From NCBI GenBank assembly GCA_000231825.2, contig JH720341.1:1-64000 (forward strand): DNA of 64,000 bases. The letters run 5' to 3'. A program made the position numbers and the translations under genes. Below the pieces are notes generated by a model. That model ran no database searches. It saw nothing but the letters and a program-made list of their open reading frames with translations, and had not been told where the DNA came from. How positions within the stretch are numbered: the first letter of the stretch is position 1; every line of letters begins with the position of its first letter. The stretch comes from Tetrahymena elliotti 4EA. Its lineage: Eukaryota > Ciliophora > Oligohymenophorea > Hymenostomatida > Tetrahymenidae. This document shows positions 1 through 10,870 of this stretch, piece by piece.

Positions 1-655
1 AAATTAGAAATAAATCTCAAAAATTTCTTTTTATCTTTTTTTTAGTAAATATAAGAAGAAGAGTTTTTAATTTTTAATTAATAAATAATATTGATGAAGA
101 AATTTTATTCTAAAATAAATATAGTTAATTGATTATGAACTCAAAATTTTTTAGTGTAACATACTTTTCTTCAAAATTTTAGAGGTTTTAAAGATCCTTG
201 ATAAAAATAAAAAAAAATTAATAAAAAGTTTAAATAAAAATTAATTAAAGTGTTTTGAGAATATCACTCTTTCTTTTTGAATAGAAAATTTATGAAATAA
301 ATACTTATATTAATATTGTCTTTGATTGAATGATTTTAATAAATTATTAACTTTATTTTTGGTCAAAAAGTTTATTAAAAAATTTTGATAAAAAATTAGC
401 ATTAATTTTTTGAATTAAAATAAAATCGTCAATTTTTCAAATATCATTCTACATAAATAAAAAACTGATAATTTACTTTAAGTTTATTATGAGATTTATT
501 TAGATGAATTAAATATATTTATTGAAAAAATTAATTTAATTTAAAATTTTGATTACTTAAATTAAATTGAAAGTATTTTACTTTACATAAATTTACATAA
601 AGGAAAAAAATTACAGAAAAATGATAAAACTGATAATTTTTAATTTAAAATAAAA
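1..655. other. AT-rich intergenic region
   Basis: Very AT-rich sequence downstream of the H+-pyrophosphatase stop codon. I see no open frame with coding-like composition, no RNA gene and no clear repeat. Confidence 0.6.
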
Positions 656-3651
656 TCAATCTATAAATAGAGGAGCTAAAACAAGAGTAATTGTTGCAAA
701 CAATTTAATTAAAATATGAATCGAAGGTCCTGCAGTCTAAGTTAATATTTATTTAAAATTAATATCAGCTGAAAATTATTTATAAACTAAATATTTACAT
801 CTTTGCAAGGATCTCCAACTGTATCTCCTGTAACAGCAGATTTGTGAGTATCACTTCCTTTACCTCCACACTCACCTGATTCAATAAATTTCTTAGCATT
901 ATCCCATGCACCTCCAGCATTATTTAAGAATAGGGCCATTAAAATTCCTGTACATGTAGAAAACATTAAGAAGGAACAAATAACTTTTGCTCCAAGTAAT
1001 TCTTTTTCTTAGTATATACCTAAGTATTTAAAACTAAAACCGACTATGAAAGGAGTTAAAACAGCTAATAGACCTGGTTTAATCATTTCACGGAGGCCAG
1101 CTCTGGCTACAATTTCTACACACTACTTATAATTAGGAGGTACTTCTCCCATTAAAATTTCAGGATGCTCTTTGTATTAACGTCTAACTTCTTTAATTAC
1201 ATCTTATGCTGCATTACCCACTGCTGCTATTGACCAAGAAGTGAATACAAAAACACACATAGCACCTAACATACCACCTAAAAAGATAGGAGGATTTGTA
1301 ATATCGACTTCTTTAATTTTTTTAGGAGATATAAAGTTAACCTCATCAATAAAAGCACTAAATAATAAGAAACAAGCTAAACTAGCTGTTCCTACAGAGT
1401 AACCCTTAGTATTAGCTTTGGTAACATTTCCAACCTTTTGTTAAAATATTTAAATTAAATTCTAATTTCAAATAATTAATTTAATTTTACAGCATCAAGG
1501 ACATCAGTTATTTTACGAATTTCAGCTGGTTATTCAGAAAGCTCTGCTATACCACCAGCATTATCTGCAATAGGACCAAAACCACTCATAGAAAGTACAA
1601 AGACACCAGTACAAAACATTCCCATAGTTGCTATTGCTGTACCAAATAATCCACCAATCTTTTCACCCTTTTCATTCAATATCCCAGTTTATTCACCTTT
1701 ATGATTTATGATAAAAAACTATTATTAAGCAAATATAATCCATATAATTTACCAAAATAATGAGATGTAAGCAAACCAACAGTAATAATTAAAATAGGAA
1801 TTCCTGTTGATTCTAATCCTGTGGAGAGACCAGCGATAACATTAGTTGCATGTCCAGTTTTAGATGCATAAACAATATTTTTAACAGGAGAATAGTTGTA
1901 ATCAGTGTAATACTAAGTTACTTCAATAAACAAATAAGACACAATAACACCTATCATACCACAAAAAGTAAAATTTAACCAAGCATTTGGGTATTTTTCA
2001 GGGTTTAAAAACATATAGCACAATCCCATAAATCCAATAACACCTACAAACATAGAAACTCTATACCCTTTCTTCATAACATCTAAGGGGTCTTCTAATT
2101 TTCCATAAGAAGCATCATATTCAGGTAATCCTTTTTTTGTTCTAACGAAATGCATACCTAATTTTAAATTGAATATACTTTGAATATTTAACAATTTATT
2201 TATGTATTTGTTAATACCTATTGTTGAAGCAAATAAGTCTAAGCAGTGAACTGCTAATGGGAAAAACATGAAACTAACTTTAACACTTAAACTAAATTTA
2301 GCTTCGTGAGCAAGAGTTGCACCTATTTAATATTTATATTAATATAGTCATAACTTGAGGATATTGTATACCTAAAATCATAGCACTAATAATTTCTGCT
2401 GAAATAGATTCGAATAAATCTGCTGCTTAACCTGCACAATCTCCTACGTTATCACCAACTAAATCAGCAATGACAGCAGGGTTTCTATGATCATCTTCAG
2501 GGATGTTAGATTCAACTTTACCTAAATTACAGTATTATATTTTAGAATATAAAATAAAAGTAAATTCTAAATATACCTATTAAATCAGCTCCAACATCAG
2601 CTGCTTTAGTGTATATACCACCACCTAACTAGGCAAACATAGCTACAAAAGAGGCACCAAATCCAAAACCTTTATAATAAATAATATATTTTAAATTTAA
2701 TATCCTTGCTTTTATGTGATACTATATGAAACTGTTGTTAATAAATATGAAAAATAAACTATTTTACCTATAATTAAGAGTGGAATTTAGTCAATAATTT
2801 CAATAACCATACTAGGCTAAGGTAATACAGCTCTGTAATAGAAATACTACATCAAGAAAATAGTTGAAATACCCAAAATAGCTAAGGCTATATTAATTGC
2901 TGCTGCAAAGTATCCACCTTTAAAAGCAATTCCAATAGCTTCATCATAACATCTACTTGCAGCAGAAGTAGTCCTAATTTTAAAATAATATGATCATTTC
3001 TAAAAATACTTTTTATTTTTAATATGAATCCATATTTAGTTTACTTTAAACTTTAGAAACATAAAAACTAAACTACTTTTTTATAACTTTTACTGAATTT
3101 ATTTACCTTACATTAGCTCTAACACTAACCCACATACCAGAATAACCTGAAAATGCAGAGCAAACAGCTCCAAGAATGAAACTTATTCCAGAAAATATTG
3201 AAGTTGATGTACTGGTAATTGCTAATTATGTATTATCAACAGATTTATTGTTTGATTGTAGTTTTGGTGGTTCTCTGAAGTAATAGATTAGCATAATGAT
3301 TATGCAGAAAAAGAAGCTGAGCTTGAAAATAGTTCCATATTAAGCTAAGAAAAATCCTTCAGAACCTTCTTAAATGTATAATGCCATTCTCTACATCTCA
3401 TCACTCCCTGGCTTACTTTTCATAATGTCCACTAAAATGTGAGTTGCATAAATTAATGCCATTGATGCTATAGTGATGCTCATAATTGCAAATTTAAGAG
3501 CAGAATTAAGTCCAAAAAGACTCAAAATAAACCACATTACAAATGGTGTTGCTAGAAAACCTATTTTTATCCCAAGCATGAATCCTGAAGATTCAAGCTT
3601 TTGATAGAATTAAGTCAAGGAATCAATAAACTCCTTTGATGCTTGCCTCAT
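656..3651 (-). CDS. Vacuolar-type H+-translocating inorganic pyrophosphatase
   Basis: Membrane pyrophosphatase that hydrolyses PPi and pumps H+ into acidic compartments such as acidocalcisomes or vacuoles. Seen on the minus strand: the PPi/Mg-binding stretch [11 protein letters not shown] (about 2.6 kb), [16 protein letters not shown] (about 2.4 kb), [14 protein letters not shown] (about 1.55 kb) and the C-terminal [16 protein letters not shown], all family hallmarks. Many hydrophobic segments fit the usual 16 helices. At least six AT-rich introns interrupt the gene, the last just after DPCKD near 0.79 kb. TGA at 656-658 ends it after IDPLFID-like sequence (residues ...LAPLFID). The start ATG at 3649-3651 gives MRQASKEF; the frame stays open upstream, so a longer N-terminus is possible. 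The ion-selectivity motif reads [10 protein letters not shown] (1402-1431), with Lys where K+-dependent enzymes have Ala. This points to the K+-independent type II class. Confidence 0.93.
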
Positions 3652-4157
3652 ACTTTATATTTTTCTAAAAATCAAGTTTGCTTTAGCTTGTTTATATTCT
3701 TTTTTGATAGAAGAAGATTCAGAATTTATTTGATAAATATCTGTTTTTTAATTATTATTAAAAAATTAAGTTCATTTTAATACGGCAAATTATTAATAGA
3801 TATAAAGAAGCAAATCAATTAAATGTGTAATATCGTGGTTGAACAGAAATAAAAATTATTGATTTATTTATTGTTTTAATAAGTATTCCCTTACATATTA
3901 TTAAGAAAAAACTAAGAATAGTATCAAAAATTCTTTAATAAAAAAAGAATTTTCATGATTTTAAATTTTAAGATTATTGATTTCTGAACCTTATCTACGA
4001 TTTCTTTTATTAAAAACTCAAAAAAAATTTTAATTCAATAATTAAATAATTATGATATTACATTCATAAATTAATTAAATAAAAGAATAACCTGCCCAAA
4101 AATACAGGTAAAGAAAAATCAAAAATAATTTCTGCTAGATAAAATACGACTAACAAT
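3652..4157. other. Divergent promoter region, AT-rich
   Basis: Intergenic stretch between the minus-strand H+-pyrophosphatase and the plus-strand small gene. It should hold both promoters. I recognise no specific motif. Confidence 0.5.
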
Positions 4158-4533
4158 ATGGGAAATAAAACAAGCTTAGAATAGGAAAACTCCTAATCTA
4201 AAAATGTTGCTAAACCTTTTGAAAAAGTAGATAATTTAGATATTAAATTCTTAGATTTTATCAAAAAAAGTAATGAAATTGGTTAGAAAATCATAAAAAA
4301 ACTGTAGATAAATACATAAATAAGAAGCAAAGAATATTTGCCTTGGTTTTGAAAAGATGCAAGGACTAATAATTGATCTTTGTATTTGTCTAATTTACTC
4401 TAAGGAATCAAGGGTATATGTTAAGGTCTAGAAAAGTTTGAGTTTATCACTGAGGTTACCTAAGTTTAAGTTTTGGGTGAATATAACAAAAAGTTGGAAT
4501 CTAGTTGTAATAAATTGATAAATTTGAGGTAAT
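4158..4533 (+). CDS. Small helical protein with possible N-myristoylation site; splicing unresolved
   Basis: I do not recognise this gene. ATG at 4158 opens a ciliate-code frame beginning MGNKTSLEQENSQSKN. Gly2 followed by a Ser/Thr-rich stretch fits an N-myristoylation signal. The frame then gives a charged, probably helical segment (DIKFLDFIKKSNEIGQKII). It meets TGA at 4350 and again at 4374. After these it stays open in the same frame to TGA 5088-5090, starting with a plausible helix (ICQGLEKFEFITEVTQVQV, then LGEYNKKLESSCNKLINL). A single intron covering both TGAs, for example 4282-4404 (123 nt), would join the two parts. Further introns and exons up to about 5.09 kb are possible. The 3' end given is where the coding-like composition fades. 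The function is unknown; a membrane-anchored trafficking subunit is only a guess. Confidence 0.35.
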
Positions 4534-5159
4534 TAATGAAATAAACTGCTTTTTATATTTGGATTAAGTTAAATTTGATTTAGCTCATACCAGAGTCATA
4601 GAAAATAAATTATTATTAGAAAATCTTTCTATTTAATTATTTTTATTGTCATTTTTAGCTGATTTCATTCATTATTATTATTAATAAGTTTAAATATTTT
4701 TTACCTATGATTTTAAAATGTGTTATCTTTAAAAAATGTAATATGTAAACTATCTTAAGAATCAATTTTGAAAATTCTTTTATTAATCTCTAAATTTGTA
4801 TTTTACTCTTGCTAGTGTAAGCAGATAAATAATTCAAAATGGTTTTTTCAAAAAATTCCATTGTTGTTTAGTAGGACTTTTTGAAATTTGTTCATTTTCT
4901 GATTGAGGTTTAAGTAGAAGAAAAATTCATCTAAAATTAAAAGCATTCTAAGCAAATTCTACATTTGTGTGTAAAGAATTATTATTAAGTATTTATTAAT
5001 AAAAAAAGGATCTCTCAAACCAAATTACTTAGGTTAGAAATCATTATTTTCAAAATATATTTATTCAAGTTTTTTGACAATTTTCTTTGAAAGTTAAAAG
5101 ATAAAACAACAAACAACAAAAGATAGTAAGTATCAGTACCAATCACTGAAATTAACAAA

Positions 5160-5673
5160 ATGAAATCTAAGTAAAAACAAAAAAAGAGAAGTGACAACCA
5201 ATTTTGGAACACTATCTAAGAAATTCGTAAAATGACAAATGACCACATGAATCAAAAAGAAAAGAAGCATTTTGCAGCTTCAGAAAAGGGTATTAAGGTA
5301 TCTAATTAATTTAGTCTAAATTATGAGTTTTGAATTTATTTTAATAAATAAGCAAAAAGGTTAAAAGATGCCCTTAAAGATGCTCTAAGGTATTAGATCT
5401 AAGATTATTGATACATATAAAAAACAAAAAGAAAGGGCTATTACTGAAAATATTTAGTATGATTCAGTATAAAGATTCCATGATACTAAATTCTTAGAAA
5501 AACACATTGACAAAAAGAAATAAAAATCAGAATATCTTAAGAATAATTACAAATACAAAGACATGAAAAGTAAATAATTTGGTGACTTCAAATCAGGTGT
5601 CCTTAATGTTTCAAATAAAGACTTAAAAAATTTAAATGGTCCTACTAAAAAAATTTAAAAGAAAAGAAGATGA
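5160..5673 (+). CDS. Small, highly basic protein, possibly a nucleolar or ribosome-biogenesis factor
   Basis: Two exons (5160-5297 and 5353-5673) separated by a 55-bp AT-rich GT...AG intron, phase 0, encode about 152 residues. The N-terminus MKSKQKQKKRSDNQFW and the C-terminus NGPTKKIQKKRR are Lys/Arg-rich, as in nucleolar proteins. Near the C-terminus is QFGDFKSGVLNVSNKDLKNL. This GxFxxGVLxLSxxD/E pattern reminds me of the C1orf131/FSAF1 (DUF4602) family of small-subunit processome factors, but that match is from memory and weak. The gene converges on RAD50, whose stop lies about 140 bp away. I am confident that the frame is coding (codon pattern and clean intron) but not of the function. 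Confidence 0.6.
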
Positions 5674-5813
5674 GCGAAATTTGGAATTGCTATAAATTGA
5701 TTCATTTACTTAATTTATATAAAACTACTTTTATATTTTTAAATGCAATATAAAATTGTGCTTTTGCATGTATAAAAAATCTTTTTAGAATTATTAAATT
5801 TATCTTAATATTT

Positions 5814-8800
5814 TCAATCTGTTTGTTTGTTCATTAAAGCATTTTTATAAGTTCTTCTTTCAATAACTGAGCAACCATTTTCCTTTTTGATTTAAATAAG
5901 CTATTGACAATGTTAAATCACATAATATATTTACCTTGAATACATAATAGAAGTCACTGCAGTGTTGTCTTTGCTACATTAAATGAATGAAGTCTTTATC
6001 ATGTGAAATTATAATAAGTTGGAAAGAAGATTATCCTTTTCTGGAATCAATAAGCTCACAAAGTTATTCTCCTAATTCTTTTAATTACAATTAACTTAAG
6101 ATAAGGCTAATAGAAATGATGTATTAATTACTTTAGGCATGGGTTTTATCAAGATTTGTTGTAGGTTCATCTAAAGCTAGAATACCACAGTTCATGGTAA
6201 AAGCTTCTGCTAAGGCTAATCTTATGATAATTGAGGCAAGTACTTTTTAACCAGCACTGCATCTTCCTTTCATATCTATTTCTTTGAGTGTTCTATCCTT
6301 TTCACTATTAAAATATATCATATTAAAAAAGTAATTAGAATAAAATAATTTACTCCTGAATGAACATAACAATTCTGTAGTTATATATTTTTTTGCCTCT
6401 TCCTTCAGCCTCTTCTGCCTTGATTTCAACTTTAGCAATGTCTTATCCTTGATAAATTTTCTTTTATCATAATTTTTAATAAAAATTATATTTTCTAGTA
6501 TTTAAAATAATTACTTTCCAAGTGTCTGCTATGCATTTATTGATCTATTCCATCTTGTCCTTATGATAATTAATAAGTGTTTTATCAAGTTCCTCTAAAT
6601 ATTCTTATATGTCTTTGAGCAAACCATTTTTTACTTCTAATTCTATCATAGCCCTACAATATTTTTCCTCAGCCTAATCATATCTAGCAATAGCCTCAGC
6701 CTAATTTAAAATTGATTAAAATAAAATACTAATTCAATTGAAATAAATAAATACATATTCTTTTTCTAAGACAAATTTTCTATATTTACATTTTTCTTCA
6801 TCTGCTTTTATTTTTTAAATTTTATCATTTCCCATTTTAGTTTATTACATTATTTTTTCTAAAATTCCCTATTGTTCTTTCAGTAGAGACTCACTTTAAG
6901 CTAACTCTTATTAGACTTAAGAAATTGAAATTCCAAGTTCTAAATACTATATACCTTTAGTCAAGTTATCAAATTCTTCAGTTTATTCTTTAAGCTACTC
7001 AATAATTTTGATTAACTCCTATTCATTTTATTATTTAGATTTCTCTTTTAAGGCATAATCCTTTTCCATTTGAGCAAGTTGATTCTCCTATATCTTATTT
7101 TTTTATTTTCCTTTTGCTTGTTTAAGCTCCTTGTACTAATAATATGTCTATTCATACTTTGGGAGATATTCACCAATAAGAATTTTAGATTAGTCATAAG
7201 TTGATTAAACTTTTTGGAGCTCTTGAGTTTATTCTTGCAAATTTTTTTTAATCTCAATTAAATTTTTATTTTATTCTTCAATTTCTTTTTCAATTTTTTG
7301 TAATTCCGTAGAAGATGTTTCATTTTATTGTTCATAATCTTTGATATCATTTTAATTTTTAAGTATCAGTTATTATTCTTCTTTAAGCTTATTTAGACAG
7401 TTTTCTTTTTAAATTTAATATTTTTAAATCTAAGCATTAAATTCAGCATTTTTTTTCTACAAAATAAAAAATTGTTAATTATTTAATGAAAAATTCAATT
7501 GAAATTACATTTTCTTATATTAGAAGATTATTTAGAGATTCTAATTTTTAGTTGTTTTGTTTATAGTTTTTGTGGATTTCTTCAACCTTTTCTTGTGGAA
7601 TTATATTTTAGTTATCAATATTAAGTAGTTCAGGATTATCAGCTTAGAATTTCTAAATTTTATTCTTCAAGTTATAAATTATTCTTTAGGTTTTAATTAT
7701 TTCACTTTGTATTGAATGAGCTTTTTCAAGTTTATTTAAATGTGCTTCCTTAATGTTAATTTGATTGACAATATTTGACAATTAATCCTATTGTTCTTTA
7801 ATTTAAATCTTTATTTCTTTTATTTCTTAATCATTCTTTTTAGATTCAATCTTTAATTCATTGTACTAAACATATTTTTCTTTAAGCTTTTTGAGCTAAT
7901 TTTTCTCAAATATTTTTTATTCTTTAAGACTAATACATTCTTCAATATCTTTTTCAGCTCTTCTAGATCTATCTTCTTAAGATTTAGCTATTTTGGCAAT
8001 ACTTTCTCCATTAACATCGCTTTTGCAAAACTTACATTTATTTTTTTCAGTACAATATTTCAAGACTTGCTTATCAATAAGCAAACATGTTTCCTTTTCA
8101 GCGATGTTAGTTTTTAACATTTCTATTTCTTCTTTTATAGCCTTGTACTTAGTATCAAAATCTTATATTATAAAATAAATTTTTAATAATAATATTTCCT
8201 CAATGTAGTAAAAAGCTAGTTAAAAATACTAATATTACCTGCATTGTTTTCTTATGCAATTATATTCAGTAGATTGCTTTCTTTAAAGGTTTGTGTAATT
8301 TATGTCAGTTTATGATCAAATACAGTTTCTTAATCTTCAAGAAACTCGAGTCTACCTTCTTGCTTTGATATATCAGATTCAAGCTTAGATTTTTGCTATT
8401 TTAAATTACTAATTTCACCCATGCATATTTTTCTTTATTCACTTAAGTGCTCATTTTATGATATTTAATATTACTCATACTCCTTCTACTAAGCTTCTAT
8501 AGTTTTGTTTACTTCATCTAATTAACTATTCATAGACTATAATTCTAGGAATTTACTCTTTATAAGAGATTATTAGTTTATAATTTCAATCTATCTTGTA
8601 AGGCCTACATTCTACTATCTAATAGTATCTATTTATTCTTAGTATTCTTATATCTTTAAGATGTATTGCTCACTATTTTTTTTAGAAACTTCTAAATGCT
8701 AAACAGCATCATCCAAATCTTTTTGTGTGTTTGTGAATTTTAATTTTCTTATTTCATCTTGAAGCTATTCTACTCTCTTTTATGCATGTTTTTTTCTTTC

Positions 8801-10379
8801 TTTAAGTCCTACTTATCTTACTTAAAGCTTTTATAAATTTTACTAAGTTTAATGAATTATGTCTTAATAATCCTATAAAGAATTTTTTAAAGAGACAGTT
8901 TAAGTTTTATATTCATTCTCTACTTTATCTTTGAATAAATTTGCTTCTTAAAGCATAATTTCATCAGAATCAATATTTTTTTACATAATTTCATTCAATT
9001 TTGATTTGATGTTTCTCAAGTCTTAGTGAATTTATTTTGTATTTTTATCAGAAGATTTCAACATTTCAATTTCAAGTCTCAGTTTATCCAAATCTCTTCT
9101 TTCTGTTTCAATAATTTCTTCAGTCTCCTCCTTCTTTATTTTTAAATCATAATTTTCTTTCTTAAGATGATCTTATATTTTTTTAAGAGTATCTATCTCT
9201 TCATTTAAAAAATAATGTCTGCTGCAGCTATTTAATAATTATTTTTGCTATTTCTCCATTTCATTTTTATTCCAATTACAATTACAAATATCTTTGTTCA
9301 AATTTTCTATTCTAATTCTTACTGTCTCTTCATCTTCAATACCTTTCTTTTAAAAACAAATATTTTTTTTACAGTTGAAAAATTATTACCAATATATACA
9401 TTAAATTAATTATATTCTTATCTCATTTTTTCAAGTTCAACTGTAGCTTCTAATAAATCTTCAGCTTCTTTCGCAATTTTTTATTTTTGTGAGACAGCTT
9501 CATCATATCTTGACTTATAATGCTACATATTTATTTTAGTTTCAGAGGCTTCCTTTTTGATTTCTTTTTATTGCTTGTGTAAGGTCTCTTAAAGCTTGGT
9601 AAATCTTTTTATTAATTTATTATATTCTAAGATTACAAAATTTGAGATAAAAATAATATTTTTATTACTGCTTCGTATCGAAAAGTTCATCAAAAATACT
9701 TTTTAAAGTTGCACTATCACCAAATGGCCATAGACTTTCATCTTAATGACAAAATATAACATTTTCAAAAACAGCCTTACTAACTCCTAATAATTATGGA
9801 ACTTGCTTTTCTATTTCTAAACACTACAAAAAAATATTAATTATCAAAAAATTTTTATGAAATATATACTTTATGATCTACAGAAATGTCCTTTCCAGTA
9901 TTCTTATCCCTCACCTTTATAGTAGCATCTTTAGAATCAAATGTAAATTTCCCACTTTTTTCTTTTTTAACCTAATAATTTTATTTTAATCTAAGTATTG
10001 TTTTTCAAATGATGAAATTTACCTAGAATAGCCTTCTTACTAATATTTACTTTTGATTTATAGCCTTGAAAATAAGCGAAATGGAACCCTAGCTATCATT
10101 TGATCCCATTAAACGCGGATCTTTTATAAACGTTTTTCCTTTGTCAGAATTAGGAGGAAAAGACCCTGTTGTGATTAACTTCAAGCATTCAATAATAGTC
10201 TAAATAATTTTGATTCATTTTAATAAATGTTACTAAACAATTCTTACTGATTTTCCAGCACCATTATTACCCAGGATGAGAGTTAATGGCTTAAAGAATG
10301 TTATTTCTTCATATTTTTCGCTATTTTAATCACCATAGCTTCTGATTCCATAAATACCTAACTTTTTAAGATAAGACAT
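5814..10379 (-). CDS. RAD50: DNA double-strand break repair ATPase RAD50
   Basis: ABC/SMC-type ATPase of the MRE11-RAD50-NBS1 complex, which tethers and processes DNA ends in repair, checkpoint signalling and meiosis. The start at 10377-10379 gives [16 protein letters not shown]. Walker [13 protein letters not shown] follows near residue 40, split by an intron after GKS. A long Lys/Glu/Gln-rich coiled coil occupies about 6.5-9.6 kb and is broken in the middle by the zinc hook [10 protein letters not shown] (codons at 8025-8036 for CKFC). The C-terminal lobe has the signature [20 protein letters not shown], Walker [15 protein letters not shown] and the H-loop [13 protein letters not shown] is at 5814-5816. 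Total coding length, about 1,300 residues after removing some ten introns, matches the family. Meiotic DNA breaks are known in Tetrahymena, so a role there is expected but not shown here. Confidence 0.96.
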
Positions 10380-10870
10380 TATTTTTGAGTTCAATCAAAT
10401 GCTTTATTTATTTCTACTAATTCTAATAATTTTTTCACAATCAGAAAATATTTATCAAACTAAATTGATAGGATAATAAATTCTTTTTTACACAAATATT
10501 TATTCCGCGGTTTATTAAAAGATTTTCCAAAATAATTAAAAAAAAAGAAAAGTTAGAAATTTAGCAAGATAAATCAAATAAAACATCCTCTCTTTAACAA
10601 AAATATAATATGTACCAAAACAGTAGCATAATATTTTCACTTTAAATAATTGAGTGAGTTTTAAAGAATCAAAATAAAATTGTTTTTTTATAAAGAGTGC
10701 ATCAAAAAATAAAAAATAATAAAGAAAAAAATTGTAAATATTTCAAAAAAATTTTATTTTGAGAAAAAAAGATTATTATCTTAAAAGCATTCAATAATTT
10801 TTGCAATATAAATTAAAATAAATTTAGACATCCAAAGAAAAAAATAATATTAATTTATTCATCCCTTAAT
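10380..10870. other. RAD50 upstream region
   Basis: AT-rich stretch between the stop of the FHA-like gene and the RAD50 start. The only GC-rich island is CCGCGG at 10505-10510 (see the regulatory entry). Confidence 0.5.
10501..10512. promoter_or_regulatory. E2F-like GC motif upstream of RAD50
   Basis: TTCCGCGG at 10503-10510 lies about 125 bp upstream of the RAD50 start codon in sequence that otherwise almost lacks CpG. It resembles, imperfectly, the E2F/DP consensus TTTSSCGC used for S-phase and meiotic genes. This is a motif match by eye only. Confidence 0.25.

Noticed and set aside
5015..5212. Minus-strand hydrophobic ORF of 65 codons
   Set aside because: Overlaps the 5' end of the basic plus-strand gene; composition is the complement of A-rich coding and upstream sequence.
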